Shown here: positions 1-6,856 of the stretch, piece after piece
Numbering within the stretch: the stretch's first letter is position 1
Layout: each line of letters starts with the position of its first letter
Origin: an uncultured Prevotella sp.
GTDB lineage: Bacteria; Bacteroidota; Bacteroidia; Bacteroidales; Bacteroidaceae
Assembly (NCBI GenBank): GCA_900545525.1
Contig: UQZX01000034.1
Coordinates: forward strand, 1 to 25,153
Length of the DNA: 25,153 bases
Direction: 5' to 3'
The notes under the pieces: generated by a model
Told to the model about the DNA's origin: nothing
Seen by the model: the letters and a program-made list of their open reading frames with translations, nothing else
Databases searched by the model: none
Program-made: the position numbers and the translations under genes

Positions 1-839
1 AGATGGTGCGTGCCAACCCGCGCACGGCGGCAGGCGTTATCACGCCGTCGGGATACGACCCCTTCCCGGGTCTGGGCAATGTGACGGAGCTGAACAGCGA
101 GATGGTTCCGCTGTTCAAATCGTGGTCGGGAGAGGCGGTGCCGCTGTCGCTGAACACGATTACAGAAAGCAACGGCATCATAAGCTTCAGCGTGGGAGGC
201 TCGGAAATAGACCGTAAGGTGGAGGACTTCGAGGCAATGGAGCTTACCGAAGGCGATGCAACGGGAGTAAAAGGAGTGTACTGCAGCTGGGACATGGTTA
301 AGACAAAGGTCGTTGAGACCACCGACAAATATGGAAACGCCAGCAAGGCGCTCGGCATTGTACGCGGCGGAAGCCTCACATCGTCTGCAATAGAAAAAGG
401 CATCAGCAACATAGAGTTCGACTACTGGAACGCCTCGCCCGTGCAGGCAATAGTGCGCTGCTACAGTTCCACCGACGGAGGCACGACGTGGACACTCATG
501 GAAAACACCGACAGACAGACTCAACTGAACGTTGTTGCCGGCAAGAACATACACACCAAGTATATTGCCAACCTGCCTGCCGGCTCGATGTTCCGCATAC
601 AGCAGGACTCGGGACTGCCCACCACGGTGAACTATATAGACGACATCTCAATGATATTCAACAGTTCTTCTGCCACCGGCATCAACAGTATAGAAGCCGG
701 CAGCGATGCCGATACGGCGACGGAGGCTGTATATAACCTCTCGGGACAGCGCGTGTCATCATGCAGCAAGGGCATCCTGATTGTCAGGAAGCGCACGGCA
801 GACGGAAGAATCATAACACGTAAGGTGGTGAAACGTTGA
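1..839 (+). CDS. C-terminal part of a secreted protein, possibly M6-family metalloprotease (5' end outside window)
   Basis: The reading frame is open to the left edge (first complete codon at base 3), so the ATG there is probably internal and about 278 C-terminal residues are visible. The segment has no catalytic motif. A stretch with PFPG, then NVTELNS, then a serine-rich region and NGIISFSV resembles, from memory, the region after the catalytic domain in Prevotella M6 (immune inhibitor A-like) proteases. A beta-rich, jelly-roll-like part follows (FDYWNASP, YSSTDGGTTW, YIDDISMIF). The last ~50 residues contain VYNLSGQRV and a basic end, the layout of a C-terminal sorting tail in Bacteroidetes secreted proteins (type IX secretion or a look-alike). 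The protein is therefore probably exported. A different secreted hydrolase or adhesin with the same tail is possible. The gene is followed by a repeat-rich gap with no obvious U-run terminator. Confidence 0.6.
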   Translation, partial: MVRANPRTAAGVITPSGYDPFPGLGNVTELNSEMVPLFKSWSGEAVPLSLNTITESNGIISFSVGGSEIDRKVEDFEAMELTEGDATGVKGVYCSWDMVKTKVVETTDKYGNASKALGIVRGGSLTSSAIEKGISNIEFDYWNASPVQAIVRCYSSTDGGTTWTLMENTDRQTQLNVVAGKNIHTKYIANLPAGSMFRIQQDSGLPTTVNYIDDISMIFNSSSATGINSIEAGSDADTATEAVYNLSGQRVSSCSKGILIVRKRTADGRIITRKVVKR

Positions 840-911
840 CACGCCACAAAACAATGGTTCATCCGAAATTTAGAATAATGTGATGCTATTTGATATTTAG
901 TGTATTATTTT

Positions 912-1002
912 GCGGGCTGAAAGCCCAATAAGCACACAGCCCGGGGCAACGCCCCAGGAACAATTATTATATCAAGGCTGCGCCCCGCAAGGGGCAAAAG
1001 CG
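912..1002 (+). repeat. R-family REP-like palindromic element, copy 1
   Basis: About 91 bp made of three hairpins in a row: GGGCTGAAAGCCC, then GGGGCAACGCCCC, then GCCCCGCAAGGGGC followed by AAAAGC. It forms an inverted pair with the element at 1068-1157; two more copies lie at 3487-3586 and 3647-3744. It resembles non-coding REP/BIME elements. No transposase is visible near it. Confidence 0.85.
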
Positions 1003-1067
1003 TTTTTATATAAGTCTTGAGAGCGGGAGGTGTATATGCTCACCCATGCGCCCATGCCTGTTTTTAA

Positions 1068-1157
1068 CGCTTTTGCCCCTGCAGGGCGCGGTTTCACTTA
1101 TGCCACTATTCCCGGGGCGTTGCCCCGGGCCGTGTGCTCATTGGGCTTTCAGCCCGC
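1068..1157 (-). repeat. R-family REP-like palindromic element, copy 2 (inverted partner)
   Basis: This is close to the reverse complement of 912-1002: the order is GCTTTTGCCCCTGCAGGG, then a GGGGC/GCCCC palindrome extended to CCCGGGGC...GCCCCGGG, then GGGCTTTCAGCCC. The two copies point towards each other with about 65 bp between them. Short ORFs reading through it are not credible genes. Confidence 0.85.
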
Positions 1158-1189
1158 ATACGGTAATGACGGCGTATCACTCCAAATTT

Positions 1190-1322
1190 CGGAAAATCCA
1201 AAACTATATGCCGTCTTCCAAATTCCGGAAGGCGGCATATTGCGTTCTAAAAGACCGCCTTTCAGCCTCCAATATGCCGCCTTTTGGAGTGCAAAAGGCG
1301 GTCTTTTGCATTTCAAAAGGTA
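1190..1322. repeat. F-family mosaic palindromic repeat, copy 1
   Basis: Made of short palindromic modules. One hairpin has 14-bp arms at 1206-1219 and 1227-1240 with a 7-nt loop and one G-U pair. A second has perfect 14-bp arms at 1249-1262 and 1294-1307. The module AATATGCCGCCTTTTG is shared with the copy near 24955, and related modules occur at 12042-12128. It abuts R copy 2. The rest of 840-1364 holds no gene that I can support. Confidence 0.75.
1249..1307 (-). terminator. Possible terminator of the rnhB-WYL transcript
   Basis: On the minus strand the perfect 14-bp stem ends in GGCGGTCTTTT, a GC-containing hairpin running into a short U stretch, 58 bp beyond the stop codon of the WYL regulator. 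It is part of a dispersed repeat, so termination may be a by-product of its structure. Confidence 0.4.
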
Positions 1323-1364
1323 TCATCTTGATTTTCAATATATTACAAAGTGGTCTGAAAACGC

Positions 1365-2267
1365 TCATCCGACACCGGCAATACGGGATATCCTTGCCTT
1401 GAGATACGCCTTGAAGGCATCGTCGCCAAGCACCTCTATGTCTTCATACAGACCGAGCACAAACCTGCCTATGCCGGCATGGCTGCAAACATTCATGGAC
1501 AGGTTCCACCGCATGTTGCCGGCAGATGTGATGTATCTGGCAGCCGACGGATATTCTTCTTTCAGCACATTGTATGACAGCGAACCGAGGGACAGCGTTA
1601 CGGGATAAAGCTCCTCGCCGCTGAACATAAAGATGTCGGTATACATGCGGCGGTGGTCGCCCTCGTGCTGCCACGGCTGTTCGAGGAGCGTAACGTCTTC
1701 CATGCGCGCCACCTTGAAGGTTTTGTTCATGCCCGATGCCGGCTCATGGCAGCGCACCTCGTTGTTGCCGTTCATCAGCATGAACGGTTCTACAAGGCGG
1801 TCGCGGCACGTATTGCTGTGGGGCGACGAATAGTTGCGCAGCAGCACCTGCCGCCTTGTCTTTATAGCCTCGTGAAGCACGCTGACGTTGTGTGCCGCCT
1901 GCTCGCGCATCTCATCGCTGTCGAGGATGTCGAAGTCGTAGAAACGGTCCATCTTTCGCTTGAGGTTTGCCACAACGGCATTGTTGTCCGAGACCTTGTC
2001 GAGCAGACGGCGCATCAGCACTGCCTCGTCGGCGGTGAACGACACGCGCTCTACAAGCCGCCCGAAGAAAGGCGAGTCGCGGTCTATGCAGTAGACCTTG
2101 CCGCGCTTGTAGACCACAAAGCCCGTGTCGCGGAAGAACTCGAGATAATAATAAAGGTTACGGCGGGATATGCCCACCTTGTCGCACAGCTTGTCTATCG
2201 TCAGCGTGTGGTTGTCGGTAAGCAGCATGAGCAGATGAAGCTCGCGCTCAAGTTTGTCGTGTCGCAT
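1365..2267 (-). CDS. WYL-domain transcriptional regulator with N-terminal HTH
   Basis: A 300-residue protein starting MRHDKLEREL. A helix-turn-helix of the DeoR/WYL type lies at about residues 20-50 (TIDKLCDKVGISRRNLYYYL). A WYL-like ligand-sensing domain follows at roughly 150-230, with the tail KVARMEDVTLLEQPW matching the end of that domain. The family's W-Y-L triplet itself is not evident. Such proteins are soluble regulators; some sense nucleic acid or nucleotide ligands, and the target here is unknown. An in-frame ATG at 2384 would add 39 residues, but that extension is only the translation of a 9-bp tandem repeat (ISLISP-like), so I place the start at 2267. It lies downstream of rnhB on the same strand, across a 134-bp gap, and is probably cotranscribed with it. 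Confidence 0.8.
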   Translation of the reverse strand: MRHDKLERELHLLMLLTDNHTLTIDKLCDKVGISRRNLYYYLEFFRDTGFVVYKRGKVYCIDRDSPFFGRLVERVSFTADEAVLMRRLLDKVSDNNAVVANLKRKMDRFYDFDILDSDEMREQAAHNVSVLHEAIKTRRQVLLRNYSSPHSNTCRDRLVEPFMLMNGNNEVRCHEPASGMNKTFKVARMEDVTLLEQPWQHEGDHRRMYTDIFMFSGEELYPVTLSLGSLSYNVLKEEYPSAARYITSAGNMRWNLSMNVCSHAGIGRFVLGLYEDIEVLGDDAFKAYLKARISRIAGVG

Positions 2268-2296
2268 GATTGGAAAGGGGTTGTGGAGGTTTATTG

Positions 2297-2404
2297 GACT
2301 AATAAGACTAATAGGACTAATAAGGCTAATAGGCAAAATAGGACTGATAAGACTAATAGGGTTAATTAGACAAATAAGGCTCATAAGGCTTGTCAGACTA
2401 ATTA
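2297..2404. repeat. Twelve 9-bp degenerate tandem units (GACTAATAA/GACTAATAG type)
   Basis: Twelve consecutive 9-bp units in exact phase fill the space between rnhB and the WYL gene. The best-preserved unit is GACTAATA(A/G). The last unit (2396-2404) contains the rnhB stop codon. The period is a multiple of three, so the frame stays open on the minus strand and creates a false N-terminal extension of the WYL protein. Copy number may vary between strains. Confidence 0.9.
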
Positions 2405-3031
2405 CCGCTCACCGCCGTTTGCCTCTTCTTCAAAGGGCAGCATAGGCTCGGCATCGCCCAGAAGATTATAGCTCATGCGGTGATAGGGCGTGACGCCGAA
2501 GCGTCGTATAGCCTCGCGGTGGCGGCGCGTGGGATATCCCTTGTTCGAGGTCCAGTCGTATTGCGGATGTTCCTGCGCTATGCGCTCCATATATTCGTCG
2601 CGCCATGTCTTGGCAAGGATGCTCGCCGCGGCTATCGACAGATACTTGCCATCGCCCTTGACGATGGTCGCGTGGGGCAGGTCGCGGTAGGGCTTGAAGC
2701 GGTTGCCGTCTACTATCACAGCCTCCGGACGCACCTTCAAGGCGTCAAGGGCACGGTGCATGGCAAGAAAACTGGCGTTGAGGATGTTTATCTTGTCTAT
2801 CTCTTCGGGCGTTACAATGCCCACAGCCCATGCCACGGCATCGCGTTCTATCACCTGCCGCAACTCGTTGCGCTTTCGCGCCGTGAGCTTCTTCGAGTCG
2901 TTCAGCTCTGCGTTTTCATAGTCGGCTGGCAGAATTACCGCCGCCGCATACACACTGCCGGCAAGGCATCCGCGCCCAGCCTCGTCGCATCCTGCCTCTA
3001 CGACACCGTCGAAATAATGATTTTTTAACAT
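2402..3031 (-). CDS. rnhB: Ribonuclease HII
   Basis: A 209-residue protein of normal length. RNase HII cuts the RNA strand of RNA-DNA hybrids and removes single ribonucleotides misincorporated in DNA. The active-site motif DEAGRG lies at residues 16-21 (Asp16, Glu17), with further acidic residues in IVDGN (Asp108) and KGDGKYLSIAAASILAK (Asp127), the usual order in the family. The start fits, since the core begins only about 9 residues in. It is the first gene of a likely two-gene unit with the WYL regulator. The intergenic region upstream holds two perfect palindromes and diverges towards a small plus-strand ORF. Confidence 0.95.
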   Translation of the reverse strand: MLKNHYFDGVVEAGCDEAGRGCLAGSVYAAAVILPADYENAELNDSKKLTARKRNELRQVIERDAVAWAVGIVTPEEIDKINILNASFLAMHRALDALKVRPEAVIVDGNRFKPYRDLPHATIVKGDGKYLSIAAASILAKTWRDEYMERIAQEHPQYDWTSNKGYPTRRHREAIRRFGVTPYHRMSYNLLGDAEPMLPFEEEANGGER

Positions 3032-3086
3032 CTGTATATCATTTAAGGGATTATGGGAGATATTTTCATGTTCTTTAACTAAAAAC

Positions 3087-3114
3087 GTTCAACTGTTGAA
3101 CTTATTGTGCACAA
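3087..3114. promoter_or_regulatory. Two adjacent perfect palindromes, possible operator
   Basis: GTTCAACTGTTGAAC (3087-3101) is a 7+1+7 perfect dyad. TTGTGCACAA (3105-3114) is a 10-bp perfect palindrome three bases on. They lie between divergent rnhB (start at 3031) and the small ORF starting at 3167, where a regulator could act on both. No match to a named operator is claimed, and no clear TAnnTTTG promoter could be fixed beside them. Confidence 0.4.
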
Positions 3115-3166
3115 AAGGTCGTTTATTTTGCAATCAGAAACAATAATCTTACAAAATAACAGCTCT

Positions 3167-3454
3167 ATGGAAAAGAATATGGTTCTTGAAACAAGCATCC
3201 CGGGCAACAAAATAGCTGCCGACACCGCGAAGTATATAATTAATAAGGTGAACGCTCCCATGCGGACGATATGCCGGTATTATTCGCATGTGCTCGAAAA
3301 GAATGTGAGCATACGCCAGGGATGGCTGCTAACAGAGGCGCAGGCGGCATTCTTTGCCTCCGTGATGCCGGTCAACATCAGCCTGTGCGTGCGCCTTCTC
3401 CTGCTCACATGGTTTGTCGTTGCATTGAAAAGATGCAGAAGGAGCGGGCTGTAA
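3167..3454 (+). CDS. Unknown 95-residue protein with a hydrophobic segment near the C-terminus
   Basis: I do not recognise the family. The ATG at 3167 gives a 95-residue protein starting MEKNMVLETSIPG; the frame is open further upstream to 3107, but those codons are AT-rich and lie next to the operator-like palindromes. Codon use (ATA, GCA and ACA mixed with GC-ending codons) is like the neighbours. Residues about 60-87 are mostly hydrophobic (FFASVMPVNISLCVRLLLLTWF) and the end is basic (KRCRRSGL), so a membrane-associated protein is possible. It stands alone on the plus strand, and its stop codon is immediately followed by a G-family repeat and an inverted R pair. It could be a conserved small Prevotella protein or a chance ORF. 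Confidence 0.5.
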   Translation: MEKNMVLETSIPGNKIAADTAKYIINKVNAPMRTICRYYSHVLEKNVSIRQGWLLTEAQAAFFASVMPVNISLCVRLLLLTWFVVALKRCRRSGL

Positions 3455-3455
3455 A

Positions 3456-3476
3456 TAACGTGAGTCCGATGAAAAG
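3456..3476 (+). repeat. G-family repeat motif (TAACGTGAGTCCGATGAA), left flank of R pair
   Basis: It begins two bases after the 95-aa ORF and matches the motif at 9346, 12176 and 25080. Its inverted counterpart is at 3764-3782, so the two copies bracket the R-element pair. Confidence 0.6.
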
Positions 3477-3486
3477 CTCATGCCAT

Positions 3487-3586
3487 GCGCCCTGAAAGGG
3501 CAGCAGGCACACAGCCCGGGGCAGAGCGTAGCGGCACCCCGGGTATCTACGGCACAAGCAGCATACCGCCCTGAAAGGGCAGAAGC
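3487..3586 (+). repeat. R-family REP-like palindromic element, copy 3
   Basis: Begins GCGCCCTGAAAGGGC, then CACACAGCCCGGGGCA, a stem closing with CCCCGGG, and a tail hairpin GCCCTGAAAGGGC. The first ~56 bp are almost identical to the reverse complement of 3647-3744. Compared with copy 1, both sides of the first stem have changed and still pair (GGGCT/AGCCC versus GCCCT/AGGGC). Confidence 0.85.
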
Positions 3587-3646
3587 CTTAATGTCATCCG
3601 CTATGTAGCAAAGCATTACAATGTTTTTGTTATTTTACAAGAGCAT

Positions 3647-3744
3647 GCTTTTGCCCTTGCAGGGCGCAGACCCACACGCATTATAACCCCGGGGTGCCGC
3701 TACGCTCTGCCCCGGGCTGTGTGCCTTCTGCCCTTTCAGGGCGC
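3647..3744 (-). repeat. R-family REP-like palindromic element, copy 4 (inverted partner)
   Basis: Inverted partner of 3487-3586, again with a spacer of about 60 bp. It ends with CCCTTTCAGGGCGC. The pair could form one very long cruciform or hairpin in which the two elements pair along their shared ~56 bp. Confidence 0.85.
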
Positions 3745-3763
3745 ATTAATATATTTAATCTGA

Positions 3764-3782
3764 ACTAACCGGACTCATGTTA
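3764..3782 (-). repeat. G-family repeat motif, right flank of R pair
   Basis: The reverse complement reads TAACATGAGTCCGGTTAGT, matching the motif at 3456 in inverted orientation. The G motifs and the R elements therefore make a nested inverted repeat across 3456-3782. Confidence 0.55.
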
Positions 3783-3849
3783 AATACTGCCGGGCAGAGG
3801 CATTTACGCACAACTATAAAAGAATTAACCTGACAAAAGAGAAAACATT

Positions 3850-3921
3850 ATGATGTTTATAGGTATCGTTATATGGATTTTGGGCATGTTCCTCGGACAA
3901 GTCACAGGACACGGAGACTAA
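3850..3921 (+). CDS. Possible 23-residue membrane peptide
   Basis: A short ORF beginning with two ATG codons and reading MMFIGIVIWILGMFLGQ, then VTGHGD, then TAA. The first ~16 residues would make one short transmembrane helix, with a polar tail. The preceding 20 bases are A-rich (AAAAGAGAAAACATT), which suits Bacteroidetes translation starts, where strong Shine-Dalgarno sites are uncommon. It is followed within 40 bp by the sufS terminator hairpin, which could end its transcript too, although the U-run favours the minus strand. No recognised family; chance remains a fair alternative. Confidence 0.3.
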   Translation: MMFIGIVIWILGMFLGQVTGHGD

Positions 3922-3954
3922 AGACAACAGTAAAAGCGTGTGGTTACAAAAGGT

Positions 3955-3999
3955 AAAAAAAGCCCTGTCACGGGCTATATGCAGTCTGCCGTGACAGGG
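3955..3999 (-). terminator. Rho-independent terminator of the suf operon
   Basis: A perfect 11-bp stem (CCCTGTCACGG at 3963-3973, CCGTGACAGGG at 3989-3999) with a 15-nt loop is followed on the minus strand by a run of seven U (3955-3961). It lies 30 bp past the sufS stop codon. Confidence 0.85.
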
Positions 4000-4028
4000 T
4001 TATATGTCCTTCTATAAGTATGTCTGTG

Positions 4029-5243
4029 TCAGAACATGCGGCTTACGCGCTCTATTCCGGCGACAAGGGCATCAATCTCTTCTTTTGTGTTGTACAAAGC
4101 GAAAGAGGCGCGGACGGTGCCTTGTATGCCGAGACGCTGCATGAGGGGCTGCGCGCAGTGGTGACCGGTGCGCACGGCTATGCCGAGACGGTCGAGAAGG
4201 GTGCCCATGTCAAGGTGGTGGATATTGCCTACAAGGAATGAGACAACGGCATCCTTATGCTCCGAAGTGCCGAAAAGAGCCATTCCATCGATATTTTTCA
4301 TCTTCTGCATGGCATATTGCGTAAGCTCGCTTTCATGCTTTTCGATGTTGTCCATGCCAAGGGCGGTGATATAGTCTATAGCCTTTGCCAGCCCGTTGGT
4401 GGCAACATAGTCGGGCGTTCCTGCCTCGAACTTGAACGGAAGATGCTCGAACGTCGTCTTTTCAAAGCTCACGTTGTCTATCATCTCTCCCCCGCCCTGA
4501 TACGGCGGCATCCTGTCGAGCCACTCTTCCTTGCCGTAGAGCACGCCCACACCCGTAGGACCATACATCTTGTGCCCGCTCATGGCGAAGAAATCGCAGT
4601 CGAGCTGCTGCATGTCTACGGCAAAGTGGGGTGCGCTCTGGGCACCGTCAAGCATGAAAGGCACCCCGTGGTCATGGGCAATACGTGCCATCTGCGCAAC
4701 CGGATTGACAGTTCCGAGCACGTTGCTGACGTGTGCCACGCTCACAATGCGTGTCTTTTCATTAAACAGCCTTTCATACTCGTCAATCATAAGCTCTCCC
4801 CTGTCGTTCATCGGTATGACACGTATGACAATCCCCTTGCGGGCGGCATGCAACTGCCATGGCACAATGTTGGAATGGTGTTCCATGACAGAGAGAATCA
4901 CCTCGTCGCCCTCTTTCATGAACGCATCGCAGAAAGAAGAGGCAACAAGGTTTATGCTTTCCGTCGTACCGCGCGTAAATATTATCTCGCTTGCCGAACG
5001 GGCGTTGATAAACCGGCGCACCGTCTCGCGCGAAGCCTCGTGCAGGTCGGTTGCCTGCTGCGACAGATAATGCACGCCGCGGTGAACGTTGGCATTCACG
5101 TTGTAATACTCTTCCACTATAGACTCTACCACGACACGCGGCTTCTGCGTGGTCGCCGCATTGTCGAGATACACTAACGGGCGGTCGTAAACGGTCCGTG
5201 ACAATATCGGGAAATCTTCTCTTACCTTGTTTATATCGTACAT
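4029..5243 (-). CDS. sufS: SufS cysteine desulfurase
   Basis: A 404-residue PLP enzyme that removes sulfur from L-cysteine as an enzyme-bound persulfide and feeds the SufBCD scaffold. All key elements are visible: the N-terminal LDNAATTQKP, an HHSN segment (~122-125), Asp199 in MLDGAQSAPH, the PLP lysine Lys225 in SGHKMYGPTG, and the catalytic Cys363 in RTGHHCAQP. The RTGHHCAQP context and full length mark the SufS (group II) type rather than IscS/NifS. It is the last gene of sufBCDS, with a 226-bp gap after sufD that holds a 31-bp perfect inverted repeat, and a terminator follows it. No SufE or SufU partner is in the window, so the sulfur-transfer partner must lie elsewhere or be absent. Confidence 0.97.
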   Translation of the reverse strand: MYDINKVREDFPILSRTVYDRPLVYLDNAATTQKPRVVVESIVEEYYNVNANVHRGVHYLSQQATDLHEASRETVRRFINARSASEIIFTRGTTESINLVASSFCDAFMKEGDEVILSVMEHHSNIVPWQLHAARKGIVIRVIPMNDRGELMIDEYERLFNEKTRIVSVAHVSNVLGTVNPVAQMARIAHDHGVPFMLDGAQSAPHFAVDMQQLDCDFFAMSGHKMYGPTGVGVLYGKEEWLDRMPPYQGGGEMIDNVSFEKTTFEHLPFKFEAGTPDYVATNGLAKAIDYITALGMDNIEKHESELTQYAMQKMKNIDGMALFGTSEHKDAVVSFLVGNIHHLDMGTLLDRLGIAVRTGHHCAQPLMQRLGIQGTVRASFALYNTKEEIDALVAGIERVSRMF

Positions 5244-5328
5244 AATGACACGTGGATTGGGTTTATTGGAATGTTATCTTCAGAAATAAAAGTAACGAAA
5301 GCATGCAGAAACAGCTGCCTTCTGCCTT

Positions 5329-5421
5329 TTGTAGGGACATATTCTTGTATTTGTCCGCCTCTTTTATGTATTGGTTATCAGCCGCATGTGGGCGGACAAA
5401 TACAAGAATATGTCCCTACAA
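5329..5421. repeat. 31-bp perfect inverted repeat (MITE-like or large hairpin) between sufD and sufS
   Basis: Arms at 5329-5359 and 5391-5421 are exact reverse complements, beginning TTGTAGGGACATATTC and ending ATTTGTCCGCC, with a 31-nt spacer. No ORF is present inside and no target-site duplication is evident. It sits in the 226-bp gap between two genes of the suf operon, so the RNA should fold into a long hairpin. It could be a miniature mobile element, an RNase processing site or an mRNA stabiliser for the upstream sufBCD part. Confidence 0.9.
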
Positions 5422-5469
5422 GGGTATTATTTCATGCTTTGACAATGCTTCATATATCATTTTTGATGC

Positions 5470-6816
5470 TCACTTACAAAGCTTGCAGCCCTCGCAACGG
5501 CTCAGTTCGCCGCGGAAACGCTTCTCCACCAGATAGTGAAGACGGTCGCGGAGAGGCTCAAGACGGATGCCGTCTATCACCTCGTTTGCAAACGCAAACT
5601 GCAGCAGCAGGCGTGCCTCCTTTAGGCTTATGCCACGCTGGCGCATGTAGAAAAGCGCCGCTTCGTTGAGCTGCCCGACAGTGCTGCCATGGGCACACTT
5701 CACGTCATCGGCGTAAATCTCAAGCATAGGCTGAGTGTACATGCGTGCTTCCTTGGTGGCACAGAGGTTCCGGTTGTTCATCACCGACGACGTCTTCTGT
5801 GCCCCGTGGTGCACGAGCACACGCCCGGCAAAGGCTCCCACGGCACTGCCGTCAAGCACATACTTGTACAGTTCGTTGCTTGTGCAGTGTGGAACGCGGT
5901 GCTCTATGAGCGTGTTGTTGTCCACATGCTGCTCCTTGTCGGCAATTACGCAGCCGCATAAGTTGCACTCCGCGCCCTCGCCACGGAACACAAGGTCGGT
6001 CTTGTTGCGTGTTATGCCGTTGTGAAGGGTTATGATATTGTGGTTTACACGGCTGTCCGCCTGCTGCTCTATGTAGACGTTGCTCACGCGGATGTTCTTC
6101 GCATGGGTCTCCTCAAGGCAGTAGAGGTCGAGCGAGGCATTGCCGGCAACGTACGCCTCGATGACCTGCGTGGTGAGGAAACGGCGGTCGTCCATGGCGT
6201 GGTCGCAGAAGAGCAGCTTTATCTCGGCGCCCTCTTCCACTACGATGAGCACACGGCGGTTTATCATCAGGTCTACATCGGCGCGCAGGATGTTTATCAC
6301 CTGCACGGCACGGTCTACCTTCACGCCACGCGGAACATAAATGAAAAGCCCGTCCTGGGCGAGCATCGTGTTGAGCGCAGTTATCGGGTCGTCAGCCGTT
6401 TTGGCTGCCTTTGAGTAATATTTCGCGATGAAACCGGGATTTTTCTGTGCCTCGGCACGAAGCGAACCGATAACTACACCGTCGGGAAGAAGCCCTCCCT
6501 TGGGCAGTGCCTTGTCGTAAAATCCGTCGTTAAGGATAAAGTAAAGCGATGTACTGAGATTGGGAACATCGCACTTGAAAGCCTCGTAGGGATTTACAGG
6601 AATGTCCAGCCGGTTTACGTTAAGCCCGTAGTCGGGAGCGAACAGCGCCTGCATGTCGGTATATTTGTAGCGTTCCACCTTGCGTGTGGGGAAGCCCTGC
6701 CTGCTGAAATCGGCAAAGGCAGCGTCACGGACGGCGTTCATCACGTCCGCACTGTGGCTGAACAGCATGTCACGGCAACTGCCGTAGAGGTCAATATATT
6801 GTTTCTCGCTTTGCAT
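5470..6816 (-). CDS. sufD: SufD, Fe-S cluster scaffold complex subunit
   Basis: A 448-residue protein of usual length. SufD is the catalytically poor paralogue of SufB and forms the SufBC2D complex that assembles Fe-S clusters and helps load iron. The SufBD-core features are clear: VPRGVKVDRAVQV (~175-187), then a repeated beta-helix region with VIEAYVAGNASLDLY, HNIITLHNGITRN, and LVHHGAQKTSSVMNNRN, and the C-terminal KCAHGSTVGQLNEAALFYMRQRG, the segment containing the conserved interface residues of SufB and SufD. The N-terminal part is helical (FSRQGFPTRKVERYKYTD). An unusual-looking end, CEGCKLCK, gives three cysteines in CxxCxxC spacing. It lies 90 bp after sufC, with a terminator-like hairpin in the gap. 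Confidence 0.95.
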   Translation of the reverse strand: MQSEKQYIDLYGSCRDMLFSHSADVMNAVRDAAFADFSRQGFPTRKVERYKYTDMQALFAPDYGLNVNRLDIPVNPYEAFKCDVPNLSTSLYFILNDGFYDKALPKGGLLPDGVVIGSLRAEAQKNPGFIAKYYSKAAKTADDPITALNTMLAQDGLFIYVPRGVKVDRAVQVINILRADVDLMINRRVLIVVEEGAEIKLLFCDHAMDDRRFLTTQVIEAYVAGNASLDLYCLEETHAKNIRVSNVYIEQQADSRVNHNIITLHNGITRNKTDLVFRGEGAECNLCGCVIADKEQHVDNNTLIEHRVPHCTSNELYKYVLDGSAVGAFAGRVLVHHGAQKTSSVMNNRNLCATKEARMYTQPMLEIYADDVKCAHGSTVGQLNEAALFYMRQRGISLKEARLLLQFAFANEVIDGIRLEPLRDRLHYLVEKRFRGELSRCEGCKLCK

Positions 6817-6856
6817 TTTCTTTTCTCCGTTGGTAAGGAATACACCCTCCTGAGAT

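Noticed and set aside
1030..1608. 192-aa plus-strand ORF (and an overlapping 118-aa ORF)
   Set aside because: Both read through R and F repeat elements and then antisense to the WYL gene; the protein is made of repeat-derived segments.
2268..2384. N-terminal extension of the WYL regulator
   Set aside because: It is only the translation of the 9-bp tandem array (ISLISP-like repeats); the HTH domain begins properly at the ATG at 2267.
3079..3261. 60-aa minus-strand ORF
   Set aside because: It overlaps the 95-aa plus-strand ORF and the palindromes, with no family resemblance; its hydrophobic start is the complement of A-rich codons.
912..3744. CRISPR array
   Set aside because: The repeats are inverted pairs with internal hairpins, not regularly spaced direct repeats, and no cas gene is visible.
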